NCBI RefSeq assembly: GCF_000226115.1
Contig: NC_016457.1
Span: forward strand, 2,108,001 to 2,172,000
Origin: Thermothielavioides terrestris NRRL 8126
Lineage: Eukaryota; Ascomycota; Sordariomycetes; Sordariales; Chaetomiaceae
DNA length: 64,000 nucleotides
Reading direction: 5' to 3'
Shown here: in pieces, positions 34,079 to 45,449 of the stretch
Layout of the letters: every line of letters begins with the position of its first letter
Numbering within the stretch: position 1 is the first letter of the stretch
Made by a program: the position numbers and the translations under genes
The notes under the pieces: generated by a model
Seen by the model: the letters and a program-made list of their open reading frames with translations, nothing else
Database searches by the model: none
Told to the model about the DNA's origin: nothing

Positions 34079-34864
34079 TCACGAATCCAACAAACCAGCC
34101 TTTTTCAAGCGCCTCCGGATGTCCGCCGCAGTCTGCTGCATGGGGTTGAGTTTCATGTCCTTCGCCATCGCCGCCGTGTCATCCCCGTGCCGCTCGACCA
34201 GCCGCCGCAGCCAGTCCACCTCTCGCTCGCTCTGATGCCGCACCTTCTTCTCCGTCGGCCGGCTCGCCTCGCGCTCCAGCGCGCGCAGCACCGCGGGCTT
34301 GTCGCCCTCCCCGCCCTCCTTCTCCTCGTGGAACCCGCTCCACTCTTCGTAATTGCGTTGCCGCTGCTTCTCCTTCCGCCGCTCTTCCGAGTCCGAGTCC
34401 GGGTCCGAGTCCAGCTCGTTCAGCGGGTCGCCCAGCGGGTTGCTGTCGCGCAGCACGCGCGTGATGCGGCCGGAGGCGTCGCGCTCGACCTTGACCTCGC
34501 GCACCTGCAGCAGGCCTTGGTCGCCAGACCGGACGGCGAGCGCGTCCTGTCCGGCGGCGGAGATGATGGATCTGTTGGACGGCGCCTTGCCGCCTGTTTG
34601 CTTGCCGAGCTTGGCGACGAGGCCGAAGCGGGAGTAGTTTTGAGAGAGTGTCTCTTTTTTGTTCCTGTGGTCATAATGCAGTTGTCAGCGTCAGCTGGGG
34701 AGAAGAAAGCGAGGGGCGGAGAGACGACGGCTCTGAAGGCGGACGAACCAGTTCTTGGCGATGATGCCGTTACCGAGCGGGTTCAACACCTTCTTCCGCC
34801 GGTTAGGCATGGTAATCTTGGGGCGCGATGAGCGCCGCTTGCGGTTTTGGCGTTCACGACCCAT
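34079..34864 (-). CDS. nop16: Nop16, 60S ribosomal subunit biogenesis factor
   Basis: Nop16 is a nucleolar protein on early pre-60S particles. Two exons, 34864..34749 and 34664..34079, encode 233 residues, near the family's usual length. Exon 1 begins MGRERQNRKRRSSRPK and ends NPLGNGIIAKNW, and exon 2 continues NKKETLSQNYSRFGLVAKLG; this N-terminal block is the Nop16 hallmark. The C-terminal part contains VDWLRRLVERHGDD and NPMQQTAADIRRRLKKAG, also typical. A Asp/Ser/Glu-rich acidic patch lies in the middle (DSDPDSDSEER). The single intron is 84 nt, phase 2, with donor GTTCGT (non-GTAAGT) and acceptor ACAG. Confidence 0.92.
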
Positions 34865-36784
34865 TGTTCGTCAACAGCGGGACTGGAGAAAATGGAGGGG
34901 CTGGCGGTCTTCACGTCGGTGACAGCAATCTCGGGAAGGCCTGCTGTAAGGCGATGGTTCCAAAATTTCCCTGTAGTTCACTGATAAGACAAATTTTGGT
35001 GGGGCCAAGTTCAATGCTGAACGTTCACTAACGTTATCAGGCGCATGCTGGGCAATTGCGGAGCAAAACGACTTAACTATCAACATGATTAGCACACTGG
35101 TCAGATTGAGCCTGCCCGACTTTCATGGCAGAGTACGGATTACACTATGGTACCATCGGTCAAGGTCCCTGATGATCTCCCTTCTCGACCATACCGAATG
35201 TCCGGTGTCTCCCGACAGGAATGGTTGAGTGCGATCCGAGATCTCCCCGGTCTCGAAGGCAAAGCAACAGAGGTAACCATGTACACGAATGGCCCTCCGA
35301 ATCGAAGGGGGGAGGGGTCAACAAAGCCGAAGCCGACGCAAACCACGCCGCTCTTCCTCAGGTAACCCGAGCGAAACCAAGCGCCATCGACCCCGCGTTT
35401 TGAAGTCCTTCCTTCCCGAGGCTAGCACAGGTGTCATCGGCTCTGCTGTGTACAGTACACTACCTTCCCAGTTACCGGTATGGTGCATGGTGCGTGAACA
35501 GCACAGCTGCATCTGACTACATCTGACTCCATTCGTCAACACGACTGCCATCTCACACCGTCCATTTCTATCTTGACTTGGGCCGAAGGGAGAGCCATTT
35601 CCCTGTATGTACATGCCTGACCTGCCCCGCCATCCCCGTCCCTCTTGGACTCGCTTCCAGCCGTCGCTCAGTGAATGAGAACTTGCCAAGTTGAGCCGTG
35701 GCAGAAGGAGAGACAGCACCAACACGTTGGTCAGAGTGGTAGGTTGAAGAGGGTGTGCAAGGCGCATTGCGCGCCTTCGTGACCACTCATCCCAGCCGTC
35801 TTACCAAACACAACCACACCTGCCGCTCCAAACTATGCAGATTACGGCAGCTGGCATTCCGTGTTGTCTTTTTTTCCTCCGCAGGACCAACCTTTGCTTG
35901 CCTTCGTTGTCGCTGGAGGCCCAACCGGTGCGGTGGGATATCAATATCGCTGTTCATCTGGGTTGAGGGGTCTTCACCTCCCCGTTCAGACGGGGAGACG
36001 GATGGTGTCCTCGATATCGGTAAACTCCGTCACGCTTCGGGAAGCTGATTAAGCCCCACGATGGTTGGAAATGTGGGAAATGGGACAGGGGCTCACCTCT
36101 CCGACGGCCTTTCCCTCCCAGGCTAGACTCTCCGTTGGAGCGTAACATGTTGGCCATTCGGCGCCGTTGCCAGCGGGTATGTACCTCTGAGAACCACGCC
36201 AGGCGCAAGCGGAAGTTCCAAGATGGGCAGTTGGGCAGATGCGCGATGGCATCCACATAGTCGCCGAGGAACTCAACCTGAACCGAGCACAGTGTTGCGC
36301 CTCCACCAACGTTAACGTTATCCTTCCGCCCTCTCGCTCCAAGTGCCATCGCACACGACGCACTGAGCATGGGTGATGTTTACTGGACCGTAACCCGTCA
36401 TTTATTTCCGCATCTGCCCCCCCAAGGAACCTGCGCCTCGATATTTACCTCCCCTCCTATAGACTACCTATGACGGACGCCGATACCTCTGCCACCTAGG
36501 TGCCCATGCGCCGTCCTCAGCTCTTCCGGGTATTGTACAAGTACATAATAAGAGAAAGGGAATGGGATGGGCCGCGTCGCCTGTACACCGCGCTGCCGTG
36601 ATAATGACGAGAGAAAGCAATGAGAGAGATCCCGCTCCCGCTCTCAAGGAGACCACCCAAAGTGAAATGTATGTCCCAGACAATGCCATCTCTTTGCCAC
36701 ACTCTTCTAGTGTGCAACCAAGTCGCCCGTCCCTCTCTCCATCCAGCAGCAGCCATCATCATCATCGTCGTCGTTCGTCGCTCA
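34865..36784. other. intergenic, 1.9 kb
   Basis: No gene recognised. Contains copies of two recurring short motifs: GTACAGTACACTAC at about 35,449 and AACGTTATC at about 35,033 and 36,313. The last 300 bases are 3' flank of the Zn2Cys6 gene. Confidence 0.5.
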
Positions 36785-39585
36785 TCAAAACATGATCCAC
36801 TCAACCTCCACCCCAGGCCCGCCGATACACCGCGTCCAGTTAAAGGGCCCCCCTTTACCGCTGCCCGCCATCCTTCCATGTTGCTGGTGATGAGCTCTTG
36901 CCGCGTCCTCCTTCCACCCTTCGCCCGCCCACAGCCGCTCGAGCACCTCCAAGGCGGAGAGGTTGTTCATGTAGCCGCTGCGCGCCATGATCTCGCGGCA
37001 CTTGGACCGCACGATGTTCTGCTGCAGCTCGTTGACACACTCGCTGCCGGCGACGAACAGCGGCCAGAGCAGGAACTTCTCGGCCGCGCTGCCCGCCTCG
37101 AGGCTGGTGGCGTAGTAGACCACCTGGCTGACCAGGTTGCGGAAGTTGTTGTGGTTGGACGGCACGTTGGGGCTGGCCAGCCGCTCCGTGTAGAGCAGCG
37201 CCGCGTAGCGGAAGGCTTCGCTCAGCGAGTTGAGGTCGCGGACCTGGGCGCTCGTCGGGACCGGGGCCGGGGGCATCGGCCCCAGTGGGGACGGCGAGGA
37301 TGGCGAGGCCGTTGAACACGGGGCCGTCAGCGAGGCGCGGGTGCGGGTCGAGTCGAACTGCCAGCTTTGCAGGGCCTGGCGGGCTTCCTTCCATTCGCGC
37401 CAGAACATGCTCCGGGGGTCGTCGTAAGTCGCTGTGGCTTGGACATGCGCTTGGTTCAGCATGTCCTCGTCTTCAAGCGTCGGCGTGCCGAAACCGTTAC
37501 CGTCGAATCGCACGCCGCTGTCGATTGGATGCGGCGGGCCGCCGAAGATGCTGTGGTGGTGGGGGGGGTGTTCCGGCCCGCCAAGGAGGGGCGGGGATTT
37601 GAATGGCCCAGCGAGGGGGGACGCCGGCCGTGGAGATGCGGTCATGCGAGGCAGCGAAGAGGACGCGACGAGCGGTTGGACGGGACGATGTTGGGAAAGA
37701 AGGTTCAGCCGGCCCAATTTGCTGATAGTCTTGAAGAGTTCCCGATCACAACCCACCCAGTTCTCGGCACCCGGCGGTAACAGATGTGCGTCCGGCGGCA
37801 GGCCGTAGAACGAGGTGGTAAGCTGGGGTTCCCTATCGTTGACGCTGGCGGAGATGGCGTCGAAATAAGTAAATAGGGCCTCCATCCATGCCGAATCCCT
37901 CGATGCCGGGTAGGGCGACATCCGTCGCATGCCGAGGATCTTTTTCACTCCCGCAAATTGTGTCTGGAACTTAGCAACGCCCGACTCGGCCATCCGGTAG
38001 TGGCATAGGACTAGGATGGTCGCCAGAACAGAGTCGTGCGTAGACTTTTCCGGGTCGTGTAGCTGCTCGTTGAGGAGGCGGACGGCGAGATTCCGGTGCT
38101 GGTATTCTTCCGCCAGCGACTGATCGCTAGGCTGAACGTCGGATCCGCTGTCGATCAGGCTCATGTCGAATCGCCTCTCCCCAGCATCTCGTCCATGCTG
38201 GCCCAGGCTCAGCTTCCTCTTCATCCTCAGATTGCATGCCGCAAGCGCGCAGATGGCATGCTGCAGACTCCTGCTGCTAGTGCCGAGCCGGAGTATGTGT
38301 TCTCTGAACGGGTTGTTGACGCCGTCGATGTACACCATGCTGGGGCACATGGTCTTCTCATAGTAATCCATGAAGAAGGGCATCTTGGTGATGAGATCCG
38401 GGCTCACCTGCAGGACAGGTGAGGGCGGTTGGGAGGGAATCGAACCCGGCCAGGGCGCGGGATTTCGGTCTGGGACGCTCTGCGAGACGGACTCATCGTC
38501 GGCACTCGAGGACGTCCAAAAAGCGCTATGAGAATGCGCGCTCGAGCTGTATGTGTCCAATTCAGGCGTGCCAGGGCCTGTGCGCCGAGGTCAGCGTCTG
38601 TAATACACAAAAACTCACCAGGGCTTGCGTGGTGTAACTCACCCAACATGTCGCAGTCGTGACGCAGTTTGCGGCTCAGCTGCGCCTCCAGGCTGTCCAC
38701 ATGAGAAACATGAGATTGCAAGCTCGAGGCCGGCTCCGACGGGGCATAGACGAGGCTGGGACATGGCGCCGGTGCGCGGGACTGCTCAATCATCATGGCG
38801 GCCACTGGACTCTGAGGAACGGGCGAAGCGTGGCTGGGAAAGCTCTCGTAGACCACCGGGCTGTGGATGAAGGAAGGCACCTCTTCCCTCGGGAATGAGT
38901 GAACAAGAGGCGACATATAGTCGACGTCGCTCATCGAGTCGATCGGTGTCTGTATCATATCCCGCTGCATCATGTCTCCCGGGGCGGAGACCGGGATATG
39001 GAGAGGCCTCGGTGGGAACCTCGACGCGTCGTTTGTAGGCATGCTCGACGAGAAAGGAATGTGAGTCCAGCCTGGCGGCGCCGACCCCGTCGGCGACATG
39101 TGCGACATGTCGTAGGCGTGAAAAGGCGTCGCCACCGACACGGATGGGTTCCGTCTGTGGCCCGTCTCGGTCTTGATACCTCCTTCCACCTCTTCATTGA
39201 CGGCCTGGTCTTCCTGCTGCTCGGTCGTCCAGTGCCCAGTCGAGGCGATAGAGCCGGTCCGAGCCCGTTCTGGGGTCGGCGACTTGACCGACTTGGCCGA
39301 GCTCACCGGCGGCGCCTTCGCGATGGGCAGCGACAAGCCTCGCAACTTTCCGCGACTCGCCACGCCGACACCCCATGTTAGCTGCGTCTTGTAGCCAGAG
39401 CACTCGTTGCCAATCTCCAAGCACTGCGAGCAGTATGGCCTCCTCCGGTCACACTTCACGTTCCGTTTGGCACAGGTGAAGCAGTCGTCGGCGGCTCCAC
39501 CCGCTGGGGCTCGTCGCCTCCGCTTCCGGGCGGAGGCGGCATCCTTCGCCGTCGAGGTCGGCGGCGTGGTGATCGGGGCGGTCAT
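36785..39585 (-). CDS. Zn2Cys6 transcription factor with fungal-specific TF domain
   Basis: A fungal binuclear zinc cluster DNA-binding protein. Exons 39585..38643 and 38577..36785 give 911 residues. The six zinc ligands are at 35, 38, 45, 52, 55 and 62 with spacing C-x2-C-x6-C-x6-C-x2-C-x6-C, preceded by a basic stretch (ARKRRRRAP). A Pro/Ser/His-rich activation-like linker follows, then a second half of the Fungal_trans_2 type with MPFFMDYYEKTMCPSM, LRLGTSSRSLQHAICALA and LATILVLCHYRMAESGVAKF. The ATG at 39585 is preferred; an in-frame TTG lies 2 codons upstream. The intron chosen is 65 nt. A second GTGAGT donor 24 bases further on keeps frame (see findings). Target genes are unknown. Confidence 0.85.
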
Positions 39586-39841
39586 GATCAAGGCCGACGG
39601 TTAAAGTAGATAATCGGTCGGACACGTTCGCTTCTGCAAGGGCGGTCTCCGGTTTTTCCCCGTCCTTCCAGCAAGCGTCGTGGGGAGGGCAAATCCAAGG
39701 TAACGGGGCGACAGAGTGAATGCTATCCAAGGCACGTTCTGGCCTCTAACGGACAGCAGCTGACTGGTGTGGATAAATAGGCGGTAATATGGGAAGAGTC
39801 GGGTCCCATAAGCACGCTGGGTACTGGGGAGGGGGAAGGGA

Positions 39842-39856
39842 GGGGGGGGGGGGGGG
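39842..39856. repeat. poly(G)15 tract
   Basis: Fifteen consecutive G about 260 bp upstream of the zinc-cluster gene start, on the strand opposite its coding strand. Confidence 0.85.
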
Positions 39857-41046
39857 TTGATTGCTGGCGAGGGAACCTTGGGCGACAAAGAAAAAGGAAG
39901 CACAAGCACAGGGCCAGGAGGGCGGTTGTGAGCAGAGGGGCTTATTTTAATCAGCACGACTGTTCCTTTGGGCGACACTTGCAGGCAAGCCCATGTCGCC
40001 TGCGCAACAAACCCCCCTTAGCCGGGCAAGGTACTAGTCTGTACATTTGCACATACCATGGGGTGCGAACTTTCTTCCGTACTTCCATGGTCACCCCGAG
40101 GCGCGAGTGGCTCCGGGGGACGCCGTCTGGGAGTGGTGCAACGGCTGGGAACTGTGGCGGCAGCAGGGTGACGGGGTGGTGCGCGCAGGCGCAGGGGGTC
40201 GAGGGCTGTCGAGTCCCACCACGCTCCTCCCGGGCCATTGGATTCATCGACGCAAACCCTGGTCCTGCCCTGGCCACATCCGGCCGGGGAGGGCTGGCAG
40301 GATGGCGGGGGCCGGCGTGCGGCGGTCGATTGTGAGCGATTGCCCACGAGCAGGAGCCGTCCAACCACACGCACTCAGGGTGAACACTGGAGGCGTGGAA
40401 GGATGGCAGGCGAACAAATCCACCCATGCACTACACAGATATTTGTCAATGTGACCCAGGTAATGTTATTACGAAGTACCTACCTTGGCCTCCAGGCGCC
40501 GATGAGACTCCCCCTCGTTAAGATACTTTACTCACTTAGCCAACTACCTCCTGGCCCGTCTACACAGTGCAAGCGCTATCGGAAAACCCTGCGAAGTATG
40601 GCCGCGGTGTGTGGTCGCTTGGAAACAAGGTGGGGGTGGCATGGCCGAGGTTTTCGACGATAAGGGACCGGTGTGTGGTACGGAATAAAGGAACATGGGA
40701 CACCCTCGGTTTCCATGATCCCCTGGAGATGAGAAACGGAGCAACAGAGCACGCGCGCCTCTGTGTGCGAAGTGGATTCCATCCCATCTCCTGAGCGAAC
40801 CGGAGCTTGCGGCGGGTGACGCCAGGGACAAGGGAAGAAGCGCAGGCAGTCGCCGAAAGCTGAAGTGCCCGGGAGGAACACTGCAGCCTCAATTCGCACG
40901 CTTCCATGTGGAAACTGGGGAAAGGGGGACCAGACCCGCTCATTGGACGGCAACGTTAGCTGCTTTTCATTGTGGGGAGCAGAAATCCGTACCTTCAGGG
41001 TCCAACCACTCATCTGCTCCCGAATGATGGATGTGTTCCGTAATCC

Positions 41047-41117
41047 GTACACTACCAGTTACGCACTACACTAGTGTACGCAGTAGCTAGTAGTGTAGTG
41101 TAGTTAGGTAGTGTCAG
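41047..41117. repeat. cluster of CACTAC/GTAGTG palindromic motifs
   Basis: Short direct and inverted copies of CACTACACTAGTG and AGTGTAGTGTAG lie within 70 bases. A possible hairpin or solo end of a small element; no target duplication was found. Confidence 0.4.
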
Positions 41118-41368
41118 TACCAAAAGCACGCAAAAAGTTCAATGTTCGTTTTCCTTTCTCTTTCCTTCACCCTTTTTGATTTTTCTCTGTGTACTGCGTA
41201 CTGCAGACGTCAGGCGCGAGGATCCATGCTGTTTTACTCGCTTTGACCCTTGATCCAAGAGCAAGGCCATCTCCGGCCTCGAGGCAGGAGCACTTAACTT
41301 TGCCGAGGCTGCGGCAATTGACCATGGCGGCCATGTCCGATCCTTCTCGTCCCGGCGCTGTTTCGGCA

Positions 41369-41844
41369 CGACTTTTTTAAATCCACTACCCAGATTTTTT
41401 ATTTCCACTACCCACCAGGGACGGTCCGTGCACTCCCCCCAAAATTTGGCAGCGAGTCTCACCACGCTCCCTAGCTAACAATTGACTGAGCTGCTTGTCG
41501 ATAACATTGCTTATCGATAAGGCTAGGTCACGTGACTAACCGACTTGGAGGCTAGGGCTCGTTGTAGGCGGTCAAGGCTGGCAGTATTTGAGTTGGTTCA
41601 ACTTAGGTGCGTAGCACATTTTTAAGTGTTTGGCCATCTCTACGTTAGGTTCCATTCCCTCAAATCTGCCTTTGCTAGCCTCTTCAACAACATTAGCAAC
41701 ATCGTCGATTTGCAGTGGTTCCTATGGCGACGTAGTCGCAAAGGAGCGTAGTGAGACTCGCTGCTCAGTTTTGGGGTGAGTGCACGGACCGTCCCTCGTG
41801 GGTAGTGGAAATAAAAAATCTGGGTAGTGGATTTAAAAAAGTCG
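41369..41844. mobile_element. 476-bp MULE-type MITE with about 103-bp inverted repeats
   Basis: A non-autonomous DNA transposon. Left end begins CGACTTTTTTAAATCCAC and the right end is its reverse complement, GTGGATTTAAAAAAGTCG. The terminal inverted repeats span about 41369-41471 and 41742-41844 with only a few mismatches, several of the C/T type. The same 9-base sequence GTTTCGGCA flanks both ends (41360-41368 and 41845-41853), a target-site duplication length typical of Mutator-like elements. Within each inverted repeat TCCACTACCCA occurs twice in direct orientation. The interior has no coding frame and holds a perfect palindrome GTCACGTGAC at 41528-41537, a potential bHLH site, and a TTATCGATAA-type palindrome. 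The sharp ends suggest a fairly young insertion that largely escaped RIP. Confidence 0.88.
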
Positions 41845-41853
41845 GTTTCGGCA

Positions 41854-44399
41854 TGGCTCGTGCCATGAGGGTGGGGGTGGTTCGCAACCTGGTCGATGGT
41901 GCAAGCTAACGTTATCAATGAGATGCATACTCTCGTGTAAACTGTGCAAGTCGGCTATCCAAGAGCGCAGCGTTGCAAAAACCGGTGGATCGGTCCAAGC
42001 CTGTCCAGCGCAAGCACTGCCTAAGGTCCCGTATCAAGGTCTTTACACGTCTAACCGCGCGCTGCCTCCCGCTGTCGCTCGTCTGCCTCGAAAAGCAAGC
42101 AAAACTTCAATGTTACGACAGTAGGATAAGCGGTCAACCCGAAGCTGCGGAGCCTGGCAGCTGGTGGAACGACGCACCCGGGAGGATGCCACGAGCCCCG
42201 CGTGGGGGTTCTACATGGGAATATACTGTGTATATCAGCAGACCGGTTACCTTGGTTGCCGGGTCAGAGAACCTGGACCAACATGATGTTGGCGAGCAGC
42301 ATATTTGGGGAGCACAGTCGGTCTTGAGAAGCAGGATGACTACCCCAGAAGGCCTCCTGGGAGGGAACTTCATTTCAGATACGACTGGTCGCCCGCCCCT
42401 CGGCCGTGTGGGGAGATCACCCCTCTCGCAGACACATGACCATGACCTCGCAAACTGGAACTGGCTGCGAGATGTGCAGGTAGTATGAAGGCCGTACGGT
42501 GCATATTCAAACAAGGACGTGAGCATAGTCGGCTTGCCGAAGATAGCCTCCCTTTCACATGCTTACATGCTTTGTTGCCGCACTGATAGCGCTTCGTGTT
42601 CATGGACAGTACGATGTTATATACCTGACAGGCCGGAATATTACACCACGTAAAGTACCGTTATATTCTGGTCGAGTATTCCGTGCTTCCGGACCGTCAA
42701 CGATTTGCACGGCAAGGGCCTTTCAGCTTCGTAGTGACGAGGGCCCCTGGGTATTCAGCGCCAGTTCTGATTTGTCGCCTGTCACTCAAAGCACGCCATC
42801 TCATCGAAACGCCGCCCGACTGATCGCCGTGGTGAGAAGCATCGAACGCCCTGTCGAAGGTTTGGCAGGATCGTGGCCATTGCCGCACTTGCCACTCGTG
42901 TTTTGGCCCATACGAAATAATCCGTATGTACAGTACACTACGCTACGCAAGGAGCGAAAATTGGTTAGCGCTTTGCGCTTGCCTGCTTTGAGTATCGCCA
43001 ACGGGCGACCGGGCACGGCCATTGGCTGCACAAGACACCCAGCTTGGCGCAATGCGATGGCATCGGTGAGCCAGTGAGAACTCGGAGCCGTGGATGAAAG
43101 CACAGCTCTGCATTGTGGCTGAAGTAAACGGCCCTTTTCCCATGCCGCCTCGCGGCACCGCCAGTTAACGTTGTCTTGGCTCCCGCCAAGCGGGCCATTT
43201 GGGGCCTGATTCCCTGGGCGCATGCCTGAGCCTGGCAACAGTTGTGCCTGAACTCATCAGCTCAGCTGGAGAGGGACAGGGTGATCCCGTAAGCTCCGGC
43301 CTTCGGTAGGTCCTTATTATCAAATGGTCCTCTGAAGAGTTCCTTTGGAAGTTGAGCGACAGGAATGCGGCCACTCCGCGATCGCTCTCTCGAGTTTTCG
43401 TTGGGAGATCCGGACTTTCGGAAGCCTCCCATCACGCGGAAACATTGCAGCATGCACCGAAGGGTTGCGCCATCAGCGTCAAAAGCCGTCATCAGCCCTC
43501 CCACTTCCAGTCAGCTTGAAAGCATTCCAAATTAATCGTTTCCGTCCGCTCTCCAAGTCCACGGGACCCCTCGATTCTTGCGCGGGGAGCATGCTGAGGT
43601 GGCAGCTCAATGCTCAACGTCGGAAACCTTTCCAGAGCCCAGTCACTTGGTATGCCCTCTTATCGATGATTCGAGCATCGATTAATTGTCTGCAAGCGCA
43701 CTGCGGGAACTCCCTTGCAGAGTGTTGCCGTGTTGTTTTGACTGCCTCTGACCGCTGGACGGATGGAACGTTGCAATCAACCGGCTACGCCTTAACCGAG
43801 CCTGGCATGGCTCCTCGATTCCCTGTTATCATGTGCACCGTCTCCCCGCATTCTGGCTTTTCAGTTCCCAGCCCAGTTCTGTCACCGAGATGCAAGCCGG
43901 GAAACTGGTGTTGCAGTCCAAAAGTCTCTGCCTTGTTCACAGCGGTGTCGCATTGCGCGAACACCTCCACACCTCCCCGATTCCCGATTGCGCGTGGCAT
44001 CCATGTACTGTACATACACCATCCGTACTTGCACACGGTATTCAGTATCGTGTGGCGTGTTATTAGCTAATGGTGCGCATGCCTGCTGCCATCTCGCCTC
44101 GTCGCTTCGTCAAGATCAAGTACGGAATACATGCTGCGCACCTGATCGCGGCCGGGCCTTCTCTTCCCCCAGCATGGGCGCGCCACCGTGGAGCCCTTCC
44201 CTCCATCGCAGGAACCAATGCTTTCACAGCGCTAGAGGTTATAGAGGTCCCGCCAAGCCTAATTTCCGAAGTCCCCACAGGTACCATGGCGCCCGCGCTT
44301 AGAAGTCACTTCTCTTGCCGCCGTTTAACAATTTCTACACGGTGGTCCTTACGTCCGCATCGCGTCAGTAGCTAGCTAGCCGCTAGTTTGCATCCTGCC
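41854..44399. other. gene-poor flank before the AT-rich block
   Basis: About 2.5 kb without a recognisable gene. Contains GTACAGTACACTAC at about 42,928 and a TAACGTT-type motif at about 43,164. Base composition begins to change after about 44,390. Confidence 0.5.
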
Positions 44400-44539
44400 T
44401 ACGTTTCCCTAACCAATCTGCGTCTATACCTACCCTCTATTGTACTCTAACCTATATTACAACATTGTATCGCTATAGAACTATATATTTAGCCTATATC
44501 TAATAGATCTTATTAGTAAGTTGGTCAACTAGTTTGCTA

Positions 44540-44990
44540 TTAGTATATATTAGTAGTTGCTAAGTATTGATTTAGCTATAGACTAGTATCCTACTATAGA
44601 CTAGCTTGCTTTATATAGCTAGTAACTAGAAGATATATTAAGTAAGTTGTTTTACTATTTGCCAATTAGTAGTTACTAAGTATTGATCTAATTATAGACT
44701 AGTATCCTATTATAGACTAGCTCGCTTTATATAGCTAGCTATAAAACAATATACTATATAATTGGCTATAAAACGATATACTATATAGCTAGCTATAAAA
44801 CAATATACTATATAGCTAGTAACTAGAAGATCTGCTAGGTAAATTGTTTTACTACTTACTTATTAGCAGTTGCTAAACATTGATCTAGCTATAGACTAAT
44901 ATCCTACTATAGACTAGCTCGCTTTATATAGTTAGCTATAAAACGATATATTATATAGCTAGCAATAAAACAATGTAGTATTTATAGCCT
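44540..44990. repeat. tandem repeat at the edge of the AT-rich block
   Basis: Three diverged units begin near 44,551, 44,667 and 44,865; each opens AGTAGTTGCTAAGTATTGAT (or a close variant) and contains TATAGACTAGTATCCTA. Inside them a shorter unit around GCTATAAAACAATATACTATA repeats at least four times between 44,740 and 44,980. Differences between copies are mostly C/T and G/A. Confidence 0.7.
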
Positions 44991-45449
44991 ATTAGCGCCC
45001 TTAGTCCCCTTTAATATATAAGTGCTATTTAGTCAAATAGCGAATTTGATTACTAGCGTTAAATTGCTAATGCTATACCTATAGCGAGCTCCCTAGTCCT
45101 AGAATATATATTTACTAAACCTAACTTCGATCTAGCTACTTAGTAGATACTATCCTAGCTCCTCCTTGTCTCTAAGCCTCTAATCCTACAATCGTTATAA
45201 TTAAGTAGTATTCCTAGTCCTACTCTAGCCTCTGCCTAGCTACTTAGTAGCTCTATACTATCCTCTAAGGAAGATAGTTCTTTAAAAGAGATTTCTAGAT
45301 ATAGGTATAGGCACCTATTCCTAATTCGCTTATTTAAACTAAAGGCTAAGGCGCCAAATAGCGGCTTTACAATTCCCAACAACATCGTAAAGATCTAGGA
45401 ACATTAGTTCAAAGAGGGCTAGTTTACCCTTCTATATATAATTTAGTAA

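Larger units (their letters stand above)
39586..41359. other. gene-poor intergenic stretch
   Basis: Upstream of the Zn2Cys6 gene. It contains a 15-base G tract (39842-39856), probably promoter sequence near 39.6-40.0 kb, and a short imperfect palindromic cluster of CACTAC/GTAGTG motifs at 41,047-41,117. No gene recognised. Confidence 0.5.

Noticed and set aside
38404..38480. tRNA-like B-box on the minus strand (GGTTCGATTCCC) in the Zn2Cys6 gene
   Set aside because: It lies in coding sequence and there is no matching A-box or cloverleaf around it.
42559..43077. Plus-strand frame of 172 codons with a signal-peptide-like start (MLTCFVAALIALRVHG)
   Set aside because: The rest lacks domains, conserved pattern or splice context; probably chance.
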